Shown piece by piece: positions 8,080 through 15,363 of a DNA stretch of 64,000 nt. The notes beneath the pieces are model-generated. The model made no database searches and had not been told where the DNA came from. It was given only the letters and a program-made list of their open reading frames with translations. This stretch comes from CAZVKN01 sp964627035 (GTDB taxonomy: Bacteria > Electryoneota > AABM5-125-24 > Hatepunaeales > Hatepunaeaceae), in contig CAZVKN010000003.1 in NCBI GenBank assembly GCA_964627035.1, positions 115,597 to 179,596 on the forward strand. The letters are read 5' to 3'. The position numbers and the translations under genes were made by a program. Each line of letters begins with the position of its first letter. The stretch's first letter is position 1.

Positions 8080-9126
8080 CTAATCATAACCCTTGGCTGT
8101 ATCATTACTCCTTTTCGTGTTTGCTTCTTCAGCCTGTTCTTTGGCTAATTTCTCCTCTTCAAGCATCTGATCCCATATATCGTTGATAAACTGATGCTCG
8201 GACGGGGCTGGAGGAACATCAACTCCCTGTTCCAGCAATAGTCTGAAGAAAAATGAGTACCCATCAGGTGTGTGAGCTTTCGGCATAGAGTATGCTTTAT
8301 CCTTGAGTGCTCTTTTCAGGTTGATAAACTCGTAGCCGCGCCGTTTCATCATATTGATCAGCTTTTGCAGATTGAAAGCGTTAAGCTTGTTGGAGTGAAT
8401 TAAAAGAATTTGTGGTGCTTCATACCCGGTAGCCATCACTGCAATATCTTCCCAGTACGCAAACATTGTGTCCATGTATGCTACATAAGCATTAACGATC
8501 CGTCTCATACCGAGCTGATCGTCTTTCTTCAAAGCCCGTTCATAAACCGCTGCATACTTCCACTCAGCATTGCTATGCGTCACGGGAGCTGTGGTGTACC
8601 CACTATACTTCAAAAATCTATCAAATTGCCGTTCATAAGCCGGAGTGGGACCGTGATTGAGGAATGGGTGACGAAAATATCGGAGCTGCATTCCCCCCTC
8701 TTCCATCAGCCTGCGGGTTACCACTTCACCTTTAAGGATGTCCTCTTGTACCAATTCAAGAGGATTGTCGTTCGGATTGATATGCGAGTAGGTGTGATTG
8801 CCGAGTTCAATTCCGGCTTCAACCCATTTCTTCAATAACTTCTCATACGGGAATGAATTACCCCGCCAATGCAGTTTGTATTCATTCACAAATCCAACCG
8901 CAGGTATTTCGTTTCTGATAAGGACTTCGATTATTCCGGCAGTAATCTGCTGCATCTCTTTCAGATTTCCTGATGCAGCCGGAAGATCATCAATTGTAAC
9001 TACAACAGTTCTCTTTGGTGTGTCAGAGTCACTGAAAATGTTAAATTTGAACCCGAACATCCACACCAGCATAACAATGATGATGCTCCAGATGAACAGT
9101 AGGAATAGTTTTTGAATGTTGTTCAT
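8080..9126 (-). CDS. Membrane-anchored polysaccharide deacetylase (NodB-like)
   Basis: 348 residues. A signal anchor covers about residues 6-26, after which a NodB-homology domain begins at VVTIDDLPA (motif 1, TIDD). It continues with ELGNHTYSHIN (motif 2, metal-binding H...H) and YFRHPFLNHG (motif 3). The C-terminal part is charged and ends in a Glu/Lys-rich stretch. Such enzymes remove N-acetyl groups from surface glycans or peptidoglycan; the substrate cannot be told. It is the first gene of a three-gene minus-strand unit with the GlcD-like oxidase and DctM. The link between glycan deacetylation and acid uptake is not obvious. Confidence 0.88.
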   Translation of the reverse strand: MNNIQKLFLLFIWSIIIVMLVWMFGFKFNIFSDSDTPKRTVVVTIDDLPAASGNLKEMQQITAGIIEVLIRNEIPAVGFVNEYKLHWRGNSFPYEKLLKKWVEAGIELGNHTYSHINPNDNPLELVQEDILKGEVVTRRLMEEGGMQLRYFRHPFLNHGPTPAYERQFDRFLKYSGYTTAPVTHSNAEWKYAAVYERALKKDDQLGMRRIVNAYVAYMDTMFAYWEDIAVMATGYEAPQILLIHSNKLNAFNLQKLINMMKRRGYEFINLKRALKDKAYSMPKAHTPDGYSFFFRLLLEQGVDVPPAPSEHQFINDIWDQMLEEEKLAKEQAEEANTKRSNDTAKGYD

Positions 9127-9417
9127 GGGAATGGGAAGTTGTCAAGTTAGCAAGTTTACAAGTAAGAAAGTGAGCAAGAAAGCAGGGAAGAAAGTTATTG
9201 TCGTCATCGCGTAGTGCCGTAGTCGGGTTTGAGACAACCACGACTACTACTTACTTGCACAAATTAGCTTAATTATTTTCTATCCATTTGTCATCCCGGG
9301 CTTGACCCGGGATCCAGTATTAACATATACTTACTGGATTCCTATTTCGCGGGAACGCAACCTAACAATCCGATAAACTTTCTTACTTGCAAACTTGTCA
9401 ACTTTCTAACTTGACAA
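9127..9417. repeat. Intergenic block of mixed dispersed repeats
   Basis: No gene is visible. The block holds AACTTG-type low-complexity repeats near 9130-9180 and 9378-9417. It also has a GTAGTCG...CGACTAC palindrome at 9219-9247. An ATTCC-family palindrome lies at 9290-9318 (TCATCCCGGG/CCCGGGAT arms), followed by a decayed second copy at 9332-9357. The repeats lie between co-directional minus-strand genes, so they separate transcription units rather than encode anything I can recognise. Confidence 0.7.
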
Positions 9418-11784
9418 CTACTTAACACAGACCAATTTAATAGTTCTCAAACGGTTATTAGACTCCAGTATAGCAAAATAGAGACCGGAAGGCAAGACTT
9501 CAGAATCGAATGTAGCACTGTGCTCGCCTGCAGGTTGTAACCCTTGATGCAGTAAAGCTATCTCGCGACCTGACAGGTTATACAGTTGAAGGGATATATT
9601 GGATTGGATGTCAAGGCTGTATTTGATGGTGGTGGTTGAGTTAAAGGGATTGGGAGAGACTGAAATAATACTGAAGGAGTTCGGTTTAGGGCTAACATTG
9701 GACATGTTTGCTATACTTAGCTCATCCGCTCGATATGTGCCGTCGCCTTGAATCCAGGTCATTGAAGCAGCTACTTGTTCGCTGCCATCCCAATGTCTGA
9801 ATGATAACTCCTGACCGTTAACCGCACCATTTACGTTTTCTGTGAAAGTATCATCACCCCAGACAGTAACACCTAACATGGCTGCACCGTCGCACACAGC
9901 AGCTCCAACCAGACAATTATCAGAGGTGAACACACCAATCTCACCGGATAGAGGTGCATCCTTGATTATTATGCTCATATTATTATCTGATAGGATCGTT
10001 GATTTAAAATGACTTAGCTCTAAACTTGGTTCACTTTTTTTATCATCAATCCCCGGAGGTCGGTTTATGTCATAATTCCATCCGGCAACTCCCTCAGATT
10101 CCAGTTTGATCTTGTAGCCTTTGTTGCGACGCAGATCCTCCATGTTGTTGAATTCCAGTTCCGGATAGTAAAATCCACCCTGATCGTCCTTGGCGAGTAT
10201 CAATCCTAACTCGGAGATGAAGCGAAACGCCTGCGGGGCATCCTGAGCTTCGGATGGAAAGTAAGCTGCTATTGACCACCCCTCCGGTAACCTCATCCGG
10301 CGGAAATCCTCCACCTCATGCCCCTCCACAACAAGCGTGTCTTCACGATGAAGTTTGATCTTGTACCCCTGGCTGACCTCAAAATCGGGAAGGTTGTTGA
10401 ACATACCCGGCACAAGAAAATGTCCCTCATGATCCTTCATTATCATCAGGTTTTCATTTTCGATTAACGGCTGGAAGAGTTGTTCAATATCCAACGGTGA
10501 CGGTACGAAGGGCATCGAGATCATTGACCAAAAATTGTCAATCGGCAACATATAAGTCTCAAAAAACTGCTCATCCTCGTCAGTCTGCTCAAACCACACC
10601 AGCTCACCACCGCTTGACCCGACAACTATATCGGGCAGACCGTCGTCGTTGATGTCACCGACCGCCATGCTCCACGGAGATCTGAACTCATCAATAACCC
10701 GGTGAACATTAAACATCCCATCCCCCACATTCGACCACCAGGATATTATGCCACCTCTTCTGGCATGACAAATGATGTCAGGTCTGTCATCTCCATTTAT
10801 ATCACTAACCACAATTGCTAAACCACCACCTCGACGCTCCGCTACCATGTGCTTCTGAAAGTTCTGCTCCCCGTCGTTTTCGAACCAAGCAATGTCATTC
10901 TCCATACTACCCACCACAAAATCTAAATCATCATCTTCATCTAAGTCTGCTACTTCAATTTGCCAAGGATAGTCAAGCAGATTTTCCCTTTCTTCAATCT
11001 GATTTAGTTCAAATGACATATCCCCTTCATTTATCAGCCAGCTAATCATCCAAACCCAATAAGACACTGTTACGATGTCAAGCAACCCGTCCTGATCCAG
11101 GTCAACCACTTTCAAATTGAGCAGCCCTTGACCGTCGCGGTCGGAAATTATCTCATGCCTTTCGAATTCTCCGTCACCAACGTTCTCCCAGATATATAGA
11201 CCGCCAGAAATTTCTCCGACGATAGAATATTTCGATGTGCCGATAACATCAAGATCATCATCATCATCCAGATCGGCTACAGCGACTTGATAGGCACCGA
11301 TAAATTCATCGTCCAAAATTACTGTACGGAACTCTTCTTCACCCTGATTTTCAAACAGGTACAGTCTGCCGGGACCCTCTTCCTCATTTTCAAATGTATG
11401 GTCAACAACTGCAACTATATCCAGATCACCGTCCTGATCAATGTCTGCTACTGCCGAGCCTTGAGCCCAATAAGCATCTTCAAGTAAAACATGCTCTGTC
11501 CACTCATCGTCATTTTCAAACCATGAAATCCTGCCAGGTCCGAATCCTACACGAGCATGCTGATCGAAACAGCAGACAATATCAAGATCATCATCCTGAT
11601 CCACATCCGCAACAAGGATATGATTTATTGTCTCAAGTTCGAATCTCTCCGAGATGTTGTGTTGCTCAAAGGCAAGAGCGTGTAATGCGGATGTTGAGCA
11701 GAACAGGAAGACTGTCAGCAATATAAAATAGAAAAAGACACTGAGTTCCGAATATTCTTTTTTGGAATCGTTTAGTGAACTCAT
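9418..11784 (-). CDS. Secreted FG-GAP/VCBS repeat protein with type-A sorting domain
   Basis: 788 residues. A signal peptide spans about residues 15-38. Seven FG-GAP/VCBS-type calcium-binding repeats follow to about residue 400, each with a core such as VADVDQDDDLDIV, VADIDQDGDLDIV, VADLDDDDDLDVI or VGDINDDGLPDIV, and together they should form a beta-propeller. A middle region of about 250 residues contains two similar segments ending in QGYKIKLHRED and KGYKIKLESEG, an internal duplication. The C-terminus is a sorting domain with SPNPFNSTTTIKYSL, YNLSGREIALL and LPSGLYFAIL. Export by a T9SS-like route to the cell surface is likely. The ligand of the propeller is unknown. Confidence 0.85.
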   Translation of the reverse strand: MSSLNDSKKEYSELSVFFYFILLTVFLFCSTSALHALAFEQHNISERFELETINHILVADVDQDDDLDIVCCFDQHARVGFGPGRISWFENDDEWTEHVLLEDAYWAQGSAVADIDQDGDLDIVAVVDHTFENEEEGPGRLYLFENQGEEEFRTVILDDEFIGAYQVAVADLDDDDDLDVIGTSKYSIVGEISGGLYIWENVGDGEFERHEIISDRDGQGLLNLKVVDLDQDGLLDIVTVSYWVWMISWLINEGDMSFELNQIEERENLLDYPWQIEVADLDEDDDLDFVVGSMENDIAWFENDGEQNFQKHMVAERRGGGLAIVVSDINGDDRPDIICHARRGGIISWWSNVGDGMFNVHRVIDEFRSPWSMAVGDINDDGLPDIVVGSSGGELVWFEQTDEDEQFFETYMLPIDNFWSMISMPFVPSPLDIEQLFQPLIENENLMIMKDHEGHFLVPGMFNNLPDFEVSQGYKIKLHREDTLVVEGHEVEDFRRMRLPEGWSIAAYFPSEAQDAPQAFRFISELGLILAKDDQGGFYYPELEFNNMEDLRRNKGYKIKLESEGVAGWNYDINRPPGIDDKKSEPSLELSHFKSTILSDNNMSIIIKDAPLSGEIGVFTSDNCLVGAAVCDGAAMLGVTVWGDDTFTENVNGAVNGQELSFRHWDGSEQVAASMTWIQGDGTYRADELSIANMSNVSPKPNSFSIISVSPNPFNSTTTIKYSLDIQSNISLQLYNLSGREIALLHQGLQPAGEHSATFDSEVLPSGLYFAILESNNRLRTIKLVCVK

Positions 11785-12361
11785 TTAGAAATTCCCTTTC
11801 GTCAATCCGCCGCGGTTAACACCTGCCTGTCCTCTTAGTGACTTGGTGACTTGGTGGTTCTTCTTTCTTGCAAACTTGTCAACTTGCTAACTTTTCAACT
11901 TCTCAATAATTCCGCAAATTTTCCGCTTCAAATAGGAATAAAATCACTGAATCAGAAATTGAACGCGGACAGAATACGGAATAAATCATCAAAACCGACC
12001 GATTCGTGCATATATTGCACATATTCTCTAAGTTATTCCGTCTTTTGTCCGCCTTTCTCGGAATAGTGAATTTTGTAACTTATTGTGTTCCGTGACTTTT
12101 CCGCAATTTCTTCGCAGAACTGAGATGAAAATCAGTTTTATACCACAATATAATCACCAATCACACGGTTTCCAACCAATTGATTTTCAAACCGGCGGGC
12201 ACCACTTTTATAGCGGTCATAGCAGATGATGTAGTGATATTGATCTAATCTCTCTCTTGGTTACGTTGTAACTTGAAAACTTGCTAACTTGAAAACTTTC
12301 CAACCCAACATATTGACAACTCCCACCTCAATCATTAACTTTCAACCCTTAATGTGTACCG
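11785..12361. repeat. 577-bp intergenic region upstream of tRNA-Pro
   Basis: I see no gene here. It includes a decayed CCGCCGCGGTTAACA hairpin half near 11806-11822 and two tracts of AACTTG-type low-complexity repeats (about 11866-11908 and 12256-12302). The 11910-12250 segment is AT-rich with no recognisable coding pattern. The promoters of the minus-strand FG-GAP gene and of the plus-strand tRNA should lie here, but no sigma-70-like pair stands out enough to call. Confidence 0.5.
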
Positions 12362-12438
12362 CGGGGCGTGGCGCAGTACGGTAGCGCGCACGGTTCGGGA
12401 CCGTGAGGTCGCTGGTTCAAATCCAGTCGCCCCGACCA
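12362..12438 (+). tRNA. tRNA-Pro (anticodon CGG)
   Basis: The full cloverleaf can be folded by eye. The acceptor stem CGGGGCG pairs with CGCCCCG. The D stem is GCGC/GCGC, and the anticodon stem CACGG/CCGTG carries the loop TTCGGGA with anticodon CGG at 12396-12398. The T stem GCTGG/CCAGT has the loop TTCAAAT. The discriminator base is A, and CCA is encoded at 12436-12438. G37 after the anticodon is typical of bacterial tRNA-Pro. It reads CCG codons. Confidence 0.97.
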
Positions 12439-12442
12439 TCCG

Positions 12443-12474
12443 AGTTTGCAAGTTTGCAAGTTTGCAAGTTTGCA
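12443..12474. repeat. Four tandem copies of an 8-bp unit beside the tRNA
   Basis: Exactly four copies of AGTTTGCA stand in tandem, starting four bases after the tRNA CCA end. The sequence is related to the AACTTG-rich low-complexity tracts at 9.13, 9.38, 11.87 and 12.26 kb. It could affect 3' processing or be a simple slippage product; no coding or stem structure is evident. Confidence 0.85.
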
Positions 12475-12508
12475 ATAAATAACAATTTATCCTGCTAACT
12501 TGCCTACT

Positions 12509-13279
12509 ATGAGTAAAATCGGCATCGGGAAGAATTTCCCACCTGAAAACCCTACATTTTGGGATAAAACCGCTTCATACTGCATAGTCGCCACTACTAT
12601 CCTCCCATCCATTCTACTTATGATGCACGTCCTGAACCGCACCGAAATAGTTGGACGGAAGAACATTAAGAATTTGAAGCTGCCGTGGATGATAATGTCC
12701 AACCACGTCACGCTGCTCGACGATCTGTTCCTCGACCCGCTGATCCTGTTCCCTCACATGTTCAAAGGCTACCGTTATGTGCCTTATCACGCCCCGGAAG
12801 AGCACAATTTCTACAAAAATGCACTCAGCGCGTGGTTTATGAAGAAGGTCAAATCAATCCCGCTGATCCGCGGCAGGGGTGCTAATCAGGAGGGGATGAA
12901 CCGCCTGATCAAGGCGGTCAGGGATGGCGGTGTGCTGCACATCTATCCTGAAGGAACACGAACCCGCTCAGGCAACATTGAACGAGGTAGATCCGGCGTC
13001 GGTAGATTGATCTATGAATCAGGTGCTCCGGTTGTTCCGGTCTATCACCACGGTCTAAACAAGGTACTTCCTATCGGTTCGGGAATTCCCAGATTCGGCA
13101 AGCGGATTCGTGTTATGATCGGCGAACCTCTCTATTTCGATGATGAACTCAATCTGACCAACGACGTCCACACCTGGAAGAAAATCACCAACCGAGTGAT
13201 GGATGCGATAAAATATCAGCGTGAAAAAGCGGAAGAACGGTGGGGAGTTGATGCTCTCAAGAACGGTCGAACCGCTTAA
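12509..13279 (+). CDS. plsC: 1-acyl-sn-glycerol-3-phosphate acyltransferase family protein
   Basis: 256 residues from the ATG at 12509; an in-frame TTG at 12500 is the alternative, and neither has a clear ribosome-binding site. The acyltransferase block I is NHVTLLDD (HX4D, catalytic histidine), and block III is YPEGTRTRSG, followed by VVPVYHHGL. These define the PlsC/LPLAT family, which acylates lysophosphatidic acid or related lysolipids at the inner membrane. A hydrophobic segment is seen near residues 25-40. It lies 5 bp upstream of the tatD-like gene and is probably co-transcribed with it. The exact acceptor lipid is not determined by the sequence. Confidence 0.88.
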   Translation: MSKIGIGKNFPPENPTFWDKTASYCIVATTILPSILLMMHVLNRTEIVGRKNIKNLKLPWMIMSNHVTLLDDLFLDPLILFPHMFKGYRYVPYHAPEEHNFYKNALSAWFMKKVKSIPLIRGRGANQEGMNRLIKAVRDGGVLHIYPEGTRTRSGNIERGRSGVGRLIYESGAPVVPVYHHGLNKVLPIGSGIPRFGKRIRVMIGEPLYFDDELNLTNDVHTWKKITNRVMDAIKYQREKAEERWGVDALKNGRTA

Positions 13280-13283
13280 CTCC

Positions 13284-14060
13284 ATGTCCGATCCCTCTCA
13301 GTCTCTCCTATTCGACACACACTGCCATCTCGACAGCGGTCAATATAGCGGGGAAACGGATGATGTTGTCCGGCGTGCAGATGATGCAGGTGTTAAGGAC
13401 TTGCTTATCATCGGCATTAACCTCCAAAACTCAATCGGATCCCGAAACCTCGCCCGAAAATACAATCAACACTTCACAGCAGGAATCCATCCGCATGACG
13501 CTGACAGCTATGTAGTGGATGATATTAACCGAATAGCAGAACTTGCTAAAGATGAACTGTGTGTGGCTATAGGTGAGATTGGTCTGGACTATTTCCGGGA
13601 CTACGCTGATCACGATAATCAAAGGAAATTGTTACACGAGATGCTAAATGTTGCGTCCGATTTGTCCTTACCCGTGGTGCTCCATCAGAGATCTGTAGAA
13701 TTTGATGTAATTAAAATTATAGACAAATTCGATCTCCCTGCAGGCGGTGTATTTCACTGCTTCAGCGATGATTGGGAGCTGGCACAGGCAGGATTGAATC
13801 GCGGATTTTACATATCATTTGCCGGGAATGTCACCTACAAAAAAAGCAAACTGCTGCCAATTGCCGCAGACATACCGATTGACAAACTGCTGATTGAAAC
13901 CGATGCGCCGTATCTGACCCCTGTCCCTCATCGCGGTAAGCGAAATGAACCGGCTTTGATCACTCATACCGCCTCTTGCATTGCTGAAGCTCGCAATATG
14001 AAGCTTCATGAATTCGCTAAGATCACCCGCGAAAACGGAAAACGGCTTTTTAACCTGTGA
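13284..14060 (+). CDS. tatD: TatD family metal-dependent hydrolase
   Basis: 258 residues from ATG 13284, five bases after the plsC stop. In-frame starts at 13251 (ATG) and 13221 (GTG) would overlap plsC; the family normally begins only a few residues before the FDTHCHLD motif, which supports 13284. Metal ligands are seen in DTHCHLD, AIGEIGLDYFRD, VVLHQRS, GGVFHCFSDD and LLIETDAPYL, all in the expected order. TatD proteins are cytoplasmic 3'-5' DNases or related phosphoesterases involved in DNA repair or RNA turnover. Family length is normal. No regulatory sequence is visible. Confidence 0.92.
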   Translation: MSDPSQSLLFDTHCHLDSGQYSGETDDVVRRADDAGVKDLLIIGINLQNSIGSRNLARKYNQHFTAGIHPHDADSYVVDDINRIAELAKDELCVAIGEIGLDYFRDYADHDNQRKLLHEMLNVASDLSLPVVLHQRSVEFDVIKIIDKFDLPAGGVFHCFSDDWELAQAGLNRGFYISFAGNVTYKKSKLLPIAADIPIDKLLIETDAPYLTPVPHRGKRNEPALITHTASCIAEARNMKLHEFAKITRENGKRLFNL

Positions 14061-14145
14061 GGTCGTGTTTACGGTGCGAATGTTGCTAGCATCATCTGTG
14101 AACACTGTTCGCACTTTGATACGCTGAATTGAGGATCATTATAGA

Positions 14146-14310
14146 ACTGGATTCCGGATCAAGGAGTCTGTCCGACAATGATATATGCCGCTGTCAACCC
14201 GCCGCGGTTGACAGTCCAATCTACATAATATTAACAAGATGGCTGTCAGGTACGGCGACCTGACAGCAGTTTATTTGCATTACCGGACAAACTCTCAAGT
14301 CCGGAATGAC
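14146..14310. repeat. ATTCCGG-family palindrome interrupted by a miniature element
   Basis: The left part (ACTGGATTCCGGATCAAG) and the right part (TCAAGTCCGGAATGAC) together make one copy of the palindrome found intact at 21.17 and 57.14 kb. Here the copy is split by the 131-bp element at 14164-14294. The five bases TCAAG occur on both sides of the insert but only once in the intact copies. Confidence 0.9.
14164..14294. mobile_element. 131-bp MITE-like element with TIRs and 5-bp target duplication
   Basis: Ends are GAGTCTGTCCG and, inverted, GAGTTTGTCCG (one mismatch). The element is bounded on both sides by TCAAG, a target-site duplication. Inside are two strong hairpins, CTGTCAACCCGCCGCGGTTGACAG-type (about 14190-14213) and CTGTCAGG..CCTGACAG-type (about 14242-14267), joined by an AT-rich spacer. 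There is no coding capacity. Near-complete relatives are at 47412-47539 (inverted) and 53322-53452, with fragments elsewhere. Movement would need a transposase supplied in trans; none is in the window. Confidence 0.88.
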
Positions 14311-14523
14311 AGATGGACATATTACTGAATAAATCAAAGAACTCAACTACACTACCTGCAACGGTTTAGAACATATTTTCAGCTCGATTTGCCGTTTGCA
14401 TATCTACCTGTAAATTAGTATATTGCTCTTATGCTGAGTTAGATGGAATAGCTACATAGGCATGATTTTTGCACTATAAACGTTAATGACAATTGATAAA
14501 TGATAAACTTTGGGAGGTTAAAA

Positions 14524-15201
14524 ATGGATAAGTTTTTGCTGATAGCATTCCTGACGTTGATAACCCTCGGCTTCGCCACTGCGACCGATGCTCAGGCTGA
14601 AGGAGCACTGGCAGGGACTGTGCTTGATGCTGAAGGTGAACCTATTGAAGGTGCTGTTGTCACTATCGAGCAGATTGTAAACAACCGTCGTGAGCGTCCT
14701 TTCAGAGCCCGTGCTGTTACAAACGAAAACGGAGTGTTCGGCTGGCGTGAAGTTCCTCAAGGCAGATATGTTGTTACCGCTGCTGCAAGAGGGCATCAAC
14801 GCAACAGCCTCCGCACAACTGTCCGCAACGACGAGGTCACTCGAATTCGCATCCAGCTTCGTCCTCTCAGGCGCGGTAGAGGCGGTGACGAACGAGAAGT
14901 CGGATCAATCGCAGGTGTGGTTATTGATGCTGAAGGCAACCGTGTTGCCAATGCGCGAGTCATGCTGATGCGCGTGGTTCGCAATCGCCGCGGTCGTCAC
15001 ATTCGCCATATCGCTGTTAATACCAATGAGAGAGGACTGTTCCGCTTTGAGGATATTCCGGTCGGTCGCTATGTATTGGTCGCAAGGGCTCGAGGTGGTG
15101 GCGTTGATCGCGAAAGAGTTGCTGTAGTAGCGGGTGAAGAAACTGAAGTTGAACTGCAGTTAGTCGTCCGTGAGCGCAGGCGCGGCAGAGGCGACGGTTA
15201 A
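14524..15201 (+). CDS. Secreted Arg-rich protein with two carboxypeptidase-regulatory-like domains
   Basis: 225 residues from ATG 14524, which follows GGGAGG by six bases; an in-frame ATG at 14500 lacks a site. A signal peptide covers about residues 1-24. Two homologous beta-sandwich repeats follow. Repeat 1 begins LAGTVLDAEGEPIEGAVV and repeat 2 SIAGVVIDAEGNRVANARV; each ends in a G.YV(V/L).A.ARG strand, as in CarboxypepD_reg domains. The linker and tail are rich in arginine (RRGRGGDER, RERRRGRGDG), giving an unusually basic secreted protein that might bind acidic polymers (inference). No sorting domain is present. A strong terminator follows, so it is probably monocistronic. Confidence 0.85.
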   Translation: MDKFLLIAFLTLITLGFATATDAQAEGALAGTVLDAEGEPIEGAVVTIEQIVNNRRERPFRARAVTNENGVFGWREVPQGRYVVTAAARGHQRNSLRTTVRNDEVTRIRIQLRPLRRGRGGDEREVGSIAGVVIDAEGNRVANARVMLMRVVRNRRGRHIRHIAVNTNERGLFRFEDIPVGRYVLVARARGGGVDRERVAVVAGEETEVELQLVVRERRRGRGDG

Positions 15202-15226
15202 TTCTCACGTATCATCAGAGAGTAGG

Positions 15227-15263
15227 AAGACCCATGCGCTCGGCATGGGTCTTCTTGTTTTTT
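15227..15263 (+). terminator. Rho-independent terminator
   Basis: A perfect 11-bp stem, AAGACCCATGC with GCATGGGTCTT, encloses the loop GCTCG. It is followed by CTTGTTTTTT. It lies 25 bp after the stop of the Arg-rich protein gene and should end that transcript. This is the clearest intrinsic terminator in the window. Confidence 0.92.
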
Positions 15264-15277
15264 GTGAGTCGTAGCAA

Positions 15278-15308
15278 TGTAGTCGTGGTTGTCTCAACCG
15301 CGACTACA
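15278..15308. repeat. Short GTAGTCG-family palindrome
   Basis: TGTAGTCG and CGACTACA arms flank an inner GGTTGTCTCAACC stem. This is the short form of the dispersed family also seen at 41069, 25071, 32838, 35711, 57865 and 60845. It lies between convergent genes. Confidence 0.9.
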
Positions 15309-15363
15309 AAAACAGTAGCTTGCTAACACTCTCGTCGAGATTCGAGTACTTGAAGCCTCCATT

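Noticed and set aside
10094..10279. Minus-strand small open frame inside the FG-GAP gene
   Set aside because: It overlaps the supported 788-residue gene on the same strand in another frame and has no features of its own.
12443..12474. Possible CRISPR-like array after the tRNA
   Set aside because: The 8-bp units are contiguous without spacers and far too short for a CRISPR repeat.
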